A DNA stretch of 64,000 bases. It comes from Chitinophagaceae bacterium. Its GTDB lineage: Bacteria > Bacteroidota > Bacteroidia > Chitinophagales > Chitinophagaceae. The stretch lies in contig JAOAGO010000006.1 in NCBI GenBank assembly GCA_026415715.1, positions 28,789 to 92,788 on the forward strand, written 5' to 3'. This document shows positions 7,919 through 16,309 of this stretch, piece after piece; within the stretch, counting starts at the first letter, position 1, and every line of letters begins with the position of its first letter. The notes below the pieces were generated by a model, which searched no databases, was not told the DNA's origin, and saw only the letters and a list, made by a program, of their open reading frames with translations. Position numbers and translations under genes: made by a program.

Positions 7919-9454
7919 TTAATTCAAAGGATCAATCAGAATATTTCCGGTCATTTCGGCCGGAACGGGTAGTTTCATAAAGGTAAGGATGGTTGGGGCA
8001 ATATCACCCAGTTTCCCGGGTTTGATTGTTCCCCTCCATTCCTTGTCAATTATAAAAAAGGGCACGGGATTCAGCGTATGGGCGGTATTTGGCGTACCGT
8101 CTTCATTAATCATATAGTCGGCATTGCCATGATCGGCTGTGAGAAAAACCGTGTAATTTTTTTTCAATGCTGCGCTCACTATTTTTTCCACGCAACGATC
8201 CACGGTTTCAACAGCTTTTATGGCCGCTTCCCATACGCCGGTATGCCCAACCATATCGGGATTGGCATAATTCATACACAAAAAGTCAAAAGTTGAATTT
8301 TCGATTTCCGGTAAAACGGCATCGGTGAGTTCATAGGCGCTCATTTCGGGCTTCAGGTCGTAGGTAGCCACTTTGGGCGAGGGCACCAGGATGCGCCTTT
8401 CGCCCGGAAAAGGATTTTCCCGACCGCCGCTGAAAAAGAACGTTACATGAGGATATTTCTCCGTTTCGGCGGCCCTGAGCTGTTTCAGCGAATGTTGTGC
8501 CAGCACTTCGCCCAGCGTATTGTTGAGATTTTCATTTTCGAAGATAACATTTACGTTTTTGAAGGTTTTGTCATACTCTGTCATGGTGGTGTAATGCAGC
8601 GGCAGCCTGAACATGTTGTGTTCGGGAAAATCCTGCTGAGTCAGCGCCATGGTGATTTCACGGCATCTGTCCGTTCGGAAATTAAAACAGATAACCGCAT
8701 CCTGCGGCTGAATTGGTGCCACCGGAGTTCCTTTGGTATCAGTAAACACAACGGGGCGGATAAATTCGTCGGTAATATTTTGCCCGTAGGAATTCCGGAT
8801 AGCCTGAAGCGGGTCAGTTTCCATAATTCCAACACCTCTGACCATGGCATCATAGGCCAGTTTGATTCGCTCCCAGCGCTTATCTCTGTCCATGGCATAA
8901 TATCTGCCGCTGAGGGAGGCCACTTTACCCACCGTTTGCTTCATGTGTTGTAGCAGTTCTTCCATAAAACCCAGCCCGCTTTTCGGATCACAATCCCTGC
9001 CGTCGGTAAAAGCATGAACATATACTTCACGGAGGTTATGTTGAGCACATATATCAAGGATAGCTTTCAGATGGCGGATATGCGAATGCACTCCCCCGTC
9101 GCTCACCAGGCCTAATAAATGAAGTGGTTTGCCTTGTGTTTTGGCATATTGCAGGGCAGATAAAAGTACAGGGTTAGAAGCAAACGAGCCGGTACGGATA
9201 GCTACGTTAATGCGCTCCAGTTCCTGATACACAATCCGGCCGGCGCCCAGGTTGAGATGGCCCACTTCCGAATTTCCCATTTGTCCCTCAGGAAGACCAA
9301 CGGCTTCGCCGCATGTAATAAGTGTTGTATTCGGAAACTTTTTATATAATGAGTCGGTAAAAGGCACATGGGCATTTTTAATAGCATCGGCCGAAGCAAC
9401 TTTTCCCAACCCCCAGCCGTCCATAATAAGCAGAATTATTTTTTTATTGTTCAT
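7919..9454 (-). CDS. gpmI: 2,3-bisphosphoglycerate-independent phosphoglycerate mutase
   Basis: This 511-residue enzyme is full length for the alkaline-phosphatase-superfamily GpmI, which interconverts 3- and 2-phosphoglycerate in glycolysis using two Mn ions and a phosphoserine intermediate. It begins IILLIMDGWGLG, which carries the first metal aspartate. The catalytic Ser62 lies in QMGNSEVGHLNLGAGR, SDGGVHSH is present, and FLTADHGNAD carries late metal ligands. The start ATG at 9454 follows a gene-free stretch divergent from the DUF4783 gene. Downstream, the haem-binding-domain gene follows after 11 bp. Confidence 0.97.
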   Translation of the reverse strand: MNNKKIILLIMDGWGLGKVASADAIKNAHVPFTDSLYKKFPNTTLITCGEAVGLPEGQMGNSEVGHLNLGAGRIVYQELERINVAIRTGSFASNPVLLSALQYAKTQGKPLHLLGLVSDGGVHSHIRHLKAILDICAQHNLREVYVHAFTDGRDCDPKSGLGFMEELLQHMKQTVGKVASLSGRYYAMDRDKRWERIKLAYDAMVRGVGIMETDPLQAIRNSYGQNITDEFIRPVVFTDTKGTPVAPIQPQDAVICFNFRTDRCREITMALTQQDFPEHNMFRLPLHYTTMTEYDKTFKNVNVIFENENLNNTLGEVLAQHSLKQLRAAETEKYPHVTFFFSGGRENPFPGERRILVPSPKVATYDLKPEMSAYELTDAVLPEIENSTFDFLCMNYANPDMVGHTGVWEAAIKAVETVDRCVEKIVSAALKKNYTVFLTADHGNADYMINEDGTPNTAHTLNPVPFFIIDKEWRGTIKPGKLGDIAPTILTFMKLPVPAEMTGNILIDPLN

Positions 9455-9641
9455 AAGTTATACCGACCAGTTAAAATCAGCAACGGAATTATACACTTCG
9501 AAAAAAATTTAAGTAAAACTACGTATTTGTTGTGCAAAGAAATCCAATATTTTGAAATCAAAAAGTTTTATTAAATTTGAATAAACAGAGATAACTCCGA
9601 TAAGAGTGCCGGCACTATCGTAAAACCTTTAAAGCTGGTCT

Positions 9642-10034
9642 ATGAAAAAAATGTACATCATATTGCTGTCGTTATTTGCCGTAACGTTTTCCTCTTTTGC
9701 TTTGCAAAATGTGATAGACAGTGTTGTTACTGCCTTAAAAGCAGGAAATGCAACTGAACTGGGCCGCCATTTTGATGAATATGTAGAGCTGGTACTTCCC
9801 GACAGAAACGATCATTACAGTAAAGCACAGGCCGAACTGATTGTGAAAGATTTTTTTGAACAAAATAAGGTCAGAGGATTTACCTTAAAGCACAAAGGCG
9901 AATCGCCGGGAGGCGGACACTACTGCATCGGATTGCTGGAAACTCAGAACGGGAATTACAGAACTAATGTGTTTCTGAAATTAAGGTCTGCCAGAGAGGT
10001 GATTAAGGAAATCCGCTTTCAGGCTATAGAATAA
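9642..10034 (+). CDS. DUF4783 domain secreted protein
   Basis: This 130-residue protein has a signal peptide (MKKMYIILLSLFAVTFSSFA) and a compact alpha+beta domain. The segments VIDSVVTALKAGNATELGRH and YSKAQAELIVKDFFEQNK match the Bacteroidota DUF4783 family, which has a SnoaL/NTF2-like shape. The function is unknown; such proteins are periplasmic and widely conserved next to nadC-type genes in this phylum. Here it lies 76 bp upstream of nadC on the same strand. Confidence 0.82.
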   Translation: MKKMYIILLSLFAVTFSSFALQNVIDSVVTALKAGNATELGRHFDEYVELVLPDRNDHYSKAQAELIVKDFFEQNKVRGFTLKHKGESPGGGHYCIGLLETQNGNYRTNVFLKLRSAREVIKEIRFQAIE

Positions 10035-10097
10035 TTTTATTTAATTCCGCAATTCTTCTGCTTTAATATTTTCTCTCTCTTCTGCCCCTTATTATGC

Positions 10098-10110
10098 TAC
10101 ATTTGCAGAA
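10098..10110 (+). promoter_or_regulatory. Bacteroidota-type -7 promoter box for nadC
   Basis: TACATTTGC matches the TAnnTTTG -7 element of Bacteroidota sigma-70 promoters. The box ends only four bases before the nadC ATG at 10111, so transcription would start at or next to the start codon and give a leaderless or near-leaderless mRNA. No clear -33 TTG is visible at the expected spacing. Confidence 0.55.
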
Positions 10111-10968
10111 ATGAATGAAGAACTGTTTTTAAACCGGTTTATTGAAAATGCTCTGCAGGAAGATATCGGCGACGGGGATCATTCCACGCTGTGCTGTATC
10201 AGTCCGGATGCCAGAGGAAAAGCCGTTTTGTACTTAAAACAGGAAGGAGTTTTGGCCGGTATGCGTATTGCAGAAAAGATTTTCAGATACCGTGAGCCCG
10301 ATGCGTTGTTTACGGCTTTTAAGAAAGACGGCGATGCCATTCAAAAAGGGGAAAAAGCGTTTCAAGTAGAGGCCAGAATTTACACCATACTTTCCTGCGA
10401 ACGATTGGTGCTGAATTGCATGCAACGCATGAGCGGCATTGCCACCCTGACCCGTCAATATGCCAATAAACTGAAAGGCTACAAAACCCGCTTGCTGGAC
10501 ACACGCAAAACAACTCCGAATTTTCGCTTACTTGAGAAAGAAGCCGTGCAGATTGGCGGGGGGTATAATCATCGTTTTGGTCTTTATGACATGATTTTGT
10601 TAAAGGACAATCATATTGATTTTTGCGGAGGTATAGATAAAGCCATTGAAAAAGCCTGGGCTTATGTACAAACCGTAAAACCGGAACTGAAAATAGAAGT
10701 GGAAACCCGTAATCTGGAAGAGGTGACAAAAGTAATGGAAGCCGGGCGGGGCAAAGTGTTTCGCATCATGCTGGATAATTTTTCGCCTGCTCAATTAAAA
10801 GAAGCCGTAGAACTGATTGGCGAAGAGTTTGAAACCGAAGCCAGTGGCGGCATTCATTTAGACAATATTGAACTGTATGCGCAAACCGGGGTGGATTACA
10901 TCAGCGTAGGCGCTCTGATACATCAGGCAAAAAGTTTAGATATGAGCCTGAAGGCATTTTTTGATTAA
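10111..10968 (+). CDS. nadC: Nicotinate-nucleotide pyrophosphorylase (carboxylating)
   Basis: This 285-residue quinolinate phosphoribosyltransferase makes nicotinate mononucleotide, CO2 and PPi from quinolinate and PRPP in de novo NAD synthesis. It shows the N-terminal ALQEDIGDGDHST, the LVLNCMQRMSGIATLT helix, the active-site DTRKTTPNFRLLEKEAVQIG and the LYDMILLKDNHI strand. The C-terminal EASGGIHLDNIELYAQTGVD forms the phosphate-binding end of the barrel. The stop codon lies 10 bp before the ATG of the SUI1-family gene. nadA and nadB are not in the window. Confidence 0.97.
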   Translation: MNEELFLNRFIENALQEDIGDGDHSTLCCISPDARGKAVLYLKQEGVLAGMRIAEKIFRYREPDALFTAFKKDGDAIQKGEKAFQVEARIYTILSCERLVLNCMQRMSGIATLTRQYANKLKGYKTRLLDTRKTTPNFRLLEKEAVQIGGGYNHRFGLYDMILLKDNHIDFCGGIDKAIEKAWAYVQTVKPELKIEVETRNLEEVTKVMEAGRGKVFRIMLDNFSPAQLKEAVELIGEEFETEASGGIHLDNIELYAQTGVDYISVGALIHQAKSLDMSLKAFFD

Positions 10969-10978
10969 AGCATCATTT

Positions 10979-11320
10979 ATGGCCAAAAAGAAATCAGCGG
11001 ATAAATACGGGTTTGTGTACAGCACCGACCCTCAGTTTCGTTTTACTTACGAAACCGAAACACCGCAAACCTTATCCAAAGAGCAACAGCGATTAACGGT
11101 GCGTATTGACACCCGACACAGGGCCGGAAAGGCTGTTACGCTGGTTGAAGGATTTACCGGAACGAATGAAGACCTTGAGCGTTTGGGAAAAGAACTGAAA
11201 GCCTTTTGCGGCTGCGGCGGCTCGGTAAAAGAGGGTGTGATACTGATTCAGGGTGACCACCGGGAAAAAGTGTTTCAGTGGCTTTTAAAAAACGGATATT
11301 CTAAGGTTAAAAAAAACTGA
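10979..11320 (+). CDS. SUI1/eIF1-family translation initiation factor (YciH-like)
   Basis: This 113-residue protein starts at the ATG at 10979 (MAKKKSADKYGFVYSTDP). The upstream TTG used in the ORF track overlaps nadC and is less likely. The C-terminal two-thirds form a SUI1 domain: LTVRIDTRHRAGKAVTLVEG, the FCGCGGSVKEGVILIQGDHR core and the KVFQWLLKNGY helix. Bacterial members bind the small ribosomal subunit and may affect initiation fidelity or stress translation; the precise role here is not established. It follows nadC by 10 bp, suggesting co-transcription. Confidence 0.9.
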   Translation: MAKKKSADKYGFVYSTDPQFRFTYETETPQTLSKEQQRLTVRIDTRHRAGKAVTLVEGFTGTNEDLERLGKELKAFCGCGGSVKEGVILIQGDHREKVFQWLLKNGYSKVKKN

Positions 11321-11692
11321 ACAAAGAAATGTAATTGATGACGAGGCGGAAGCCGGTGATATTTTTTTGCAGGCATTTCCCACCATTAAATTTTTCACTG
11401 AAAAGAACTTTTGAAAAATTATTTTGCCGGGTCATCGTGATACAGTTGAAGGGCTGCCCCGCCTGAAGGGCCTGGCCACCGCCGCAGGCGGAGGGCGGAG
11501 CGACAGCGACCCCGTAAGGCGGGGGACCGCAGATGATTTATAGACAGACGCCGGGAGCCCCAAATCATCATTCACATTTCTGCAATAACCTTTCAGTTGC
11601 CCGTTTTAACTGGCTGAACTATCGGATGATATTCTTTGCTTTTTTTTCTGTTCTAAAGCAATACGGCGACGTGATGATGTGAATTCGAAAAA
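11321..11692. other. Gene-free 372-bp interval containing a GC-rich, hairpin-rich element
   Basis: There is no convincing ORF between the convergent SUI1-family and DUF6580-type genes. The flanks are AT-rich like other intergenic DNA. The centre (about 11450-11570) is abruptly GC-rich and holds several inverted repeats, described as a separate entry. The interval could hold a dispersed repeat, a small RNA or simply a terminator for both genes. Confidence 0.6.
11451..11569. repeat. GC-rich block with three nested/adjacent inverted repeats
   Basis: Visible pairs are CCGCCTG (11459-11465) with CAGGCGG (11485-11491), CCCCG (11510-11514) with CGGGG (11520-11524), and GATGATTT (11532-11539) with AAATCATC (11562-11569). 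A tighter CCGCC-GCA-GGCGG hairpin overlaps the first pair. The block is far richer in G+C than the surrounding DNA. It may be a REP-like dispersed element or a structured RNA; no copy of it is evident elsewhere in this window. Confidence 0.5.
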
Positions 11693-12271
11693 TTAGTCGG
11701 AAACCATTTTAGGCAAGAGCCTGTATTTCAGCAACGCGTTGTAAAGCAGAATGAGCGCAGGCACAAACAAAAGGGTGGCCAATAACGAATTGCGATAAAA
11801 AGGCAAACCGGCTTCGTAACAAAGCAACAGCCCGTTGAAATTTTTTGCATAAAAGGCCTCGTCAGCCGAGAGCCACACCATAAAATTGGAAACCAGAAAA
11901 AATAATGTGGGTGAAAGAATGCTGCCTACGGCTACTGCACCATAACTTTTACCCCTAAGCGCCCAACCTATAAAAGTAACCGCGAGAATGAGAAGATAAT
12001 TTTTCCACTGACCTGAATAAAATCCGGGATAGGGAAACTGCCCGTTTCGATAAAGCATATGAATCACCGCATCGCTGATGAACAAGGCGAGTAAAGGCCA
12101 GATAAAAGTTTGGTCTTTACGCGGAATGAAAAAACCGGCTATTAAGGCTATGGCTAATACCGGCGAAAAACCTGACCATCGGATGTCAGGTCCGAATTGA
12201 TATTTGCAAATAACGGAAAGTATAACCAATACCATTAAATAAATGATATGTGAACTTCTTTTGTTGTTCAT
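11693..12271 (-). CDS. DUF6580-type integral membrane protein
   Basis: The ATG at 12271 (MNNKRSSHIIYLMVLVIL) is preferred over the upstream TTG and gives 192 residues. Hydrophobic segments at about 10-25, 34-50, 60-75, 92-110, 115-135 and 160-180 predict five or six membrane helices. Phrases such as FGPDIRWSGFSPVLAIALIAGFF and FPYPGFYSGQWKNYLLIL match the Bacteroidota DUF6580 family, sometimes described as putative transporters of the ECF-S type. The substrate is unknown. In other genomes such proteins occur near cobalamin or vitamin genes; none is adjacent here. Confidence 0.78.
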   Translation of the reverse strand: MNNKRSSHIIYLMVLVILSVICKYQFGPDIRWSGFSPVLAIALIAGFFIPRKDQTFIWPLLALFISDAVIHMLYRNGQFPYPGFYSGQWKNYLLILAVTFIGWALRGKSYGAVAVGSILSPTLFFLVSNFMVWLSADEAFYAKNFNGLLLCYEAGLPFYRNSLLATLLFVPALILLYNALLKYRLLPKMVSD

Positions 12272-12345
12272 ACAGGATTTTTTTGGGCACAAGCTGAGTT
12301 ATAAAAGCAGAGCGCAAAGTTAAGGTTTATTAAATATATGATTTA

Positions 12346-13509
12346 TTATGGCGGGAAGTTTGCGGTAACAGTGAACATTTCAGTCAGTTCGGATTCGCCG
12401 GTTAACGAATAAACCGTATCGGGAAAAATTACCATGGCTGTATTTCCGGGTTGCAGCAAAATGTTGCCGGGCTCGCAACGAATAATGCCGCTGACCCGCA
12501 TAAGAATTTGAGTGGATTTTGAAGTGAGCTGCAAGGTTTCTTTGTAATGTAATCTTATTTTTGAAAGTGAAAAATCAGAAACGGGAACGTGATAAACCGA
12601 AACATACTGAGACTGAGGTTGAGGATAGATGACCTGCGGGGATACGGGATAATAATTCAGGGTTTTCAACAGTTCGGGTATGTCTATGTGTTTCGGCGTG
12701 AGCCCGCCCCGCAACACATTATCAGAACTGGCCATGACTTCCACGCCATAGCCCTTCAGATATGCATGAATCATGCCCGCCGGCTGAAACAGGCCTTCGC
12801 CCGGTTTGAGGTGCACAAGGTTCATGAAAAAAACAGAAAGTATTCCTTTGTCGGGATTGCCGGAATTCCAGTATTTTTTTAATGCCATAGCCGCATAATA
12901 CTCCTGCGAGTCGGCAGGAATTTTTCCCTGTTCAGCAAGGGGTAATAGTTTTTCTGCCAGCGGTACCAACATGCTGTTTACATCCTGCTGCGCCATTTCC
13001 ATTACATGGCGGTATAGCCCCTTATATCCCTGTTGGGAAAATACAGGGTACAATGGCTTTAATTCCGGTATTTCATTCAGGGTTTTTTCCAGCAGGTCGG
13101 GGGATTTGAAGCCCTGAAGGGCATAAAAATCACTCAGGGCTACGATGAGTTCCGGTTTATGATTGTCGTCTTTATAATTTCGGTGCGGTGCGGAAATCGG
13201 GATGCCGGCCTGATTTTCGCGGGCAAATCCTTCCTGGGCCTGTTTTTTATCGGGATGAACCTGTATGGAAAGCATTTCCCGAACATCAATAGCTTTCAGC
13301 AGAAAAGGCAGTTGCGAAACGAATGCCGTCAATTCTCTTTGCTGCTGCGGAATCTGTACCAAAGAAGGAGCCGAGGGATGTGTGCCGAGCCAATATTCGG
13401 CGTAAGGCGTTTTACTATCTGCTGTCAGGTTGAGCAAGGAAGGAATAAATGAAAATCCGCCCCATTCGTAGTGCATTATTTTGCCAATGAGAGGAAATAT
13501 TCCCTGCAT
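12346..13509 (-). CDS. manA: Mannose-6-phosphate isomerase, class I
   Basis: The track ORF is over-extended. The start MQGIFPLIGKIMHYEWGG at 13509 matches the family N-terminus and gives 387 residues, close to the usual ~390 of class I enzymes. Zinc-site motifs are present: SIQVHPDKKQAQ and the YKDDNHKPELIVAL signature. Another cupin segment, LFQPAGMIHAYLKGYGVEVMASSDNVLRGG, is also clear. The enzyme interconverts mannose 6-phosphate and fructose 6-phosphate, feeding GDP-mannose synthesis or mannose catabolism. It is transcribed divergently from yraN, with 35 bp between the start codons. Confidence 0.95.
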   Translation of the reverse strand: MQGIFPLIGKIMHYEWGGFSFIPSLLNLTADSKTPYAEYWLGTHPSAPSLVQIPQQQRELTAFVSQLPFLLKAIDVREMLSIQVHPDKKQAQEGFARENQAGIPISAPHRNYKDDNHKPELIVALSDFYALQGFKSPDLLEKTLNEIPELKPLYPVFSQQGYKGLYRHVMEMAQQDVNSMLVPLAEKLLPLAEQGKIPADSQEYYAAMALKKYWNSGNPDKGILSVFFMNLVHLKPGEGLFQPAGMIHAYLKGYGVEVMASSDNVLRGGLTPKHIDIPELLKTLNYYPVSPQVIYPQPQSQYVSVYHVPVSDFSLSKIRLHYKETLQLTSKSTQILMRVSGIIRCEPGNILLQPGNTAMVIFPDTVYSLTGESELTEMFTVTANFPP

Positions 13510-13544
13510 GTTGTAATTTACCGTTTGAACCGGTAAAGATACAG

Positions 13545-13901
13545 ATGGCAAAGCATAATGAATTAGGAAAAAAGGGGGAAGATATGGCCGCAGAGTGGCT
13601 GGTAAATCAAGGCTATCGCATTTTACACCGCAACTGGCGGCATTCATATCATGAAATTGACATTATAGCCGAGAAAGGGAAATTTCTTCATTTTATAGAA
13701 GTGAAGGCCCGCCATTATTCGCCTTACGGACATCCGGAAGAAAGCGTTACCAAACGCAAATTCAAACATCTCAAGCAGGCCGCAGACGAATATCTGCATC
13801 AACACCCGGGGCATATGTGGATACAGTATGATATTCTGGCAATTACTCTTTACAAAAACAAACCCCCTGAGTATTTTCTTCTGGAAGATGTATTTCTTTA
13901 G
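13545..13901 (+). CDS. yraN: YraN family (UPF0102) nuclease-fold protein
   Basis: This 118-residue protein begins with GKKGEDMAAEWLVNQGYRIL and carries HEIDIIAEKGKFLHFIEVKAR, the restriction-endonuclease-like D...ExK core of the UPF0102 family. Length and motif order match the family. The family is widespread; its cellular role is unclear, with some members linked to Holliday-junction or RNase HII contexts. Its TAG stop overlaps the stop of the convergent YkgJ-type gene by three bases (shared TTAG). Confidence 0.92.
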   Translation: MAKHNELGKKGEDMAAEWLVNQGYRILHRNWRHSYHEIDIIAEKGKFLHFIEVKARHYSPYGHPEESVTKRKFKHLKQAADEYLHQHPGHMWIQYDILAITLYKNKPPEYFLLEDVFL

Positions 13902-14434
13902 TTTTTCTTTTGCGACAAGGCATCTATGATTTTTTGCACTAACAAAAAAGTGGCGGGACAATATTCCAGATTTTGTTTTATGATGTGACCGTAATCTCTG
14001 AAATTTTTATGATGGTGCGGAAAATGCCTGCAGTCGTGCGGCCGTATTTCATAAATGGTACACTTGTTGGTGGCGAGGTTTAAAAACTGACACGGGGTTT
14101 TTTTATTAACCCAGTCACCCCCCGGTTTCCTTTCTTTTTTAAGCCATTTATGTTTAAATTCACTTACCGTCATACCGAGGTGTGAGGCGATACGCCGGAT
14201 GTCTGAAAGCTTGTAGGTGGGTGTCATGTTTTTACAGCAGTTGGCGCAGCTTAAACAGTTCATTTCGCTCCAAACGGCTGTATCGGCCCCTGAAATTATG
14301 TTTTTTAATCCCGGAGTTCTTTTTTTTTCCAACCCGGCGAGAAAAAGGCGAAACGATTTTTTATACTTCTTAACCCATTTGCGGAAACTGCTCAGACCCT
14401 TATAAACATATTTTTTTTGTAAGATAACCGCCAT
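13898..14434 (-). CDS. YkgJ-type cysteine-cluster protein (zinc/iron-chelating domain)
   Basis: This 178-residue protein has an N-terminal basic stretch of about 55 residues, then a cysteine cluster: MNCLSCANCCKNMTPTYKL, a later TPCQFLNLATNKCTIYEIRP, and PHDCRHFPHHH. This spacing is the CxxCxxCC...C...C...C pattern of the YkgJ/Flin family thought to bind Zn or Fe ions. The biochemical role is unknown. It converges on yraN with overlapping stop codons. Confidence 0.85.
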   Translation of the reverse strand: MAVILQKKYVYKGLSSFRKWVKKYKKSFRLFLAGLEKKRTPGLKNIISGADTAVWSEMNCLSCANCCKNMTPTYKLSDIRRIASHLGMTVSEFKHKWLKKERKPGGDWVNKKTPCQFLNLATNKCTIYEIRPHDCRHFPHHHKNFRDYGHIIKQNLEYCPATFLLVQKIIDALSQKKN

Positions 14435-14477
14435 GTAGCAAATTTGAAGAAAAATTAAAAACTATTAACCGGCCTGT

Positions 14478-14485
14478 TAATTTTG
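14478..14485 (+). promoter_or_regulatory. TAnnTTTG -7 box upstream of lipoprotein gene
   Basis: TAATTTTG fits the Bacteroidota -7 consensus and lies 19 bases before the ATG at 14505, giving a short predicted leader. It sits in the gap after the divergent YkgJ-type gene. No -33 TTG at the usual spacing is seen. Confidence 0.4.
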
Positions 14486-14504
14486 TAATTCCAAACTGCA
14501 TAAC

Positions 14505-15155
14505 ATGAAATTTTATTTTCTGATTTCGGGATTCGTAATTCTTCTCACCGGCCTGTGGCATTCGGGTTGCAAATCTTCAAAAGCTCCTCAGTTATTTTGC
14601 GACACAGTCTGTAATCAGGATACCCTACGTTTTATCGGCAATTTTCCGACCCGGCCTGCCATTATGATTACCTTTGAAAATTGTGAGCCGAAAAAAATTA
14701 CCCGCAGCTATCTGGGTATGGGTTCAACGCTTACCACCGATTTCGGATTTTCGGGGGTAAAGGTGAATAAGAATTATATCCGATGCCTTTTTAATGATAC
14801 CTCGGCTGTCTATATTCTTTTCAACGATTGTGTAACAGGTCGCGGATTTCAGATTAAGATGCCGTTTAATAAAAGCGGGGTCATCAGCAAACGAGCCAGC
14901 TCACTGAACAATTTTGACCCGAAGTTTAATATAGCTGAGGATATGGTAGCTTATATTGACAAAGGCAATGTTTTTGTGGAAGAAGTGACCACCGGAAAAA
15001 AAGCGATGATGACCTTTGGCAAAATGCTGGATATTGATTACAACAATATTCATGAAACCATAGACTCGGCCCATATTACAAACCGACGTATCTGGATGAA
15101 AATAAAAATTGACAATGCCTGGAAAGAGCTGGAGAAAAACATTACTCCGGAATAG
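14505..15155 (+). CDS. Hypothetical lipoprotein
   Basis: This 216-residue protein has a type II signal peptide ending in a plausible lipobox (FVILLTGLWHSGCKSS). The mature part contains two early cysteines (FCDTVCNQDTLRF), beta-rich segments and a late domain (EDMVAYIDKGNVFVEEVTTGKK). I do not recognise the family. It is probably a periplasm-facing or surface lipoprotein. It precedes xerD by 28 bp on the same strand and may share its transcript. Confidence 0.78.
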   Translation: MKFYFLISGFVILLTGLWHSGCKSSKAPQLFCDTVCNQDTLRFIGNFPTRPAIMITFENCEPKKITRSYLGMGSTLTTDFGFSGVKVNKNYIRCLFNDTSAVYILFNDCVTGRGFQIKMPFNKSGVISKRASSLNNFDPKFNIAEDMVAYIDKGNVFVEEVTTGKKAMMTFGKMLDIDYNNIHETIDSAHITNRRIWMKIKIDNAWKELEKNITPE

Positions 15156-15183
15156 TTTGCCTTAACGCCAATTGCCGGCAGCC

Positions 15184-16083
15184 ATGTGGGAGTCGTACAA
15201 AAAAGGATTCAAAAGCTATCTGGAGCTGGAAAAATCATTGTCCGTCCATTCGGTGTCGGCCTATTTGAGAGATGTAGCGCATTTGACGGATTTTCTTTCT
15301 GAAAAACAAATGCAACTTACTCCCTCGCAAATTACTTTTTCCGATTTGCAGGCTTTTGTTCAATGGATAGCTTCCCGAAACATCAGCGAGACTTCGCAGG
15401 CAAGGATTATTTCCGGAATCCGCGCTTTTTTTCATTACTGTCTTCTGGAAGATATTGTGACCAAAGACCCGACCACCCTGCTGGAATCGCCCAAACTCAA
15501 AAGAACATTACCCGACACGTTAAGCTTTGAAGAAATTGAAAAAATGATTCAAAGCATTGATTTGAGTACTCCGGAAGGCACCCGCAACAAAGCCATCCTG
15601 GAAACCATGTACAGCTGCGGATTGCGGGTAAGCGAAGTGGTTAATCTGAAAATATCAAATTATTATCCCGAAGCGGGATTTGTTCGCATTTTGGGCAAAG
15701 GAAGCAAAGAGCGGCTGGTGCCCGTTGGGCAAACGGCCATCCGATATATTGATTTGTATAAAAATGAGGTTCGCCGCCTGCTGCCCATAAAAAAAGGGCA
15801 TGAAGATTTTTTATTTCTGAATCACAGAGGATCCCGTCTTTCGCGGGTCATGATTTTTTACATCATCAAAGACCTGGCTGCCAAGGCCGGCATCAAAAAA
15901 AATATATCTCCGCACACCTTTCGTCATTCCTTTGCCACGCATCTGATTCAGGGAGGCGCCGATTTACGGGCCGTGCAGCAAATGCTGGGGCATGCCAGCA
16001 TTACCACTACGGAAATTTATACGCATCTTGACCGGGAATACCTTCGTCAGACGCTGGAAAAATTTCATCCCGCATTTCAGTAA
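15184..16083 (+). CDS. xerD: Tyrosine recombinase XerC/XerD type
   Basis: The start MWESYKKGFKSYLELEKSLS (ATG at 15184) is preferred over the TTG 12 bases upstream and gives 299 residues, the typical Xer length. The N-terminal SAM-like core-binding domain is followed by the catalytic domain with Arg in YSCGLRVSEV, Lys in GKGSKERLVPVG, HTFRHSFATHL (HxxR), LGHASITTTEIYTHL (His) and the Tyr nucleophile in that last motif. It resolves chromosome dimers at dif. With no integrase-type neighbours or att sites visible, this is more likely the housekeeping enzyme than a mobile-element integrase. Confidence 0.94.
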   Translation: MWESYKKGFKSYLELEKSLSVHSVSAYLRDVAHLTDFLSEKQMQLTPSQITFSDLQAFVQWIASRNISETSQARIISGIRAFFHYCLLEDIVTKDPTTLLESPKLKRTLPDTLSFEEIEKMIQSIDLSTPEGTRNKAILETMYSCGLRVSEVVNLKISNYYPEAGFVRILGKGSKERLVPVGQTAIRYIDLYKNEVRRLLPIKKGHEDFLFLNHRGSRLSRVMIFYIIKDLAAKAGIKKNISPHTFRHSFATHLIQGGADLRAVQQMLGHASITTTEIYTHLDREYLRQTLEKFHPAFQ

Positions 16084-16309
16084 TTTATACTTTTTATTTT
16101 ACCAACCTGAGCCGGTTTCATAATCCCGGGTGAAGTTAGTTTCCGGTAAAAGATTTTTTAACTTATAAATAATCAAAAGCATCAGGCTGTAGTCTGCTAA
16201 ATAAACATCATACTGACGCTTAGCCGCCAGAATTTTATTCCTTACTTTTAAAAAAACCGCCTTCTAATTTTAGATTTTGAATTTTTTCACCACATTGTTT
16301 TCAATGAAT

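Noticed and set aside
8447-8953. 168-aa plus-strand ORF
   Set aside because: It is antisense to gpmI, which has all catalytic motifs in the other strand.
11440-11580. tRNA or other known structured RNA in the GC-rich block
   Set aside because: No cloverleaf, anticodon arm or CCA-like end can be folded; only simple inverted repeats are present.
15184-16083. Integrase of a mobile element
   Set aside because: The length, motifs and absence of att-like repeats or phage/ICE genes favour the housekeeping XerD.
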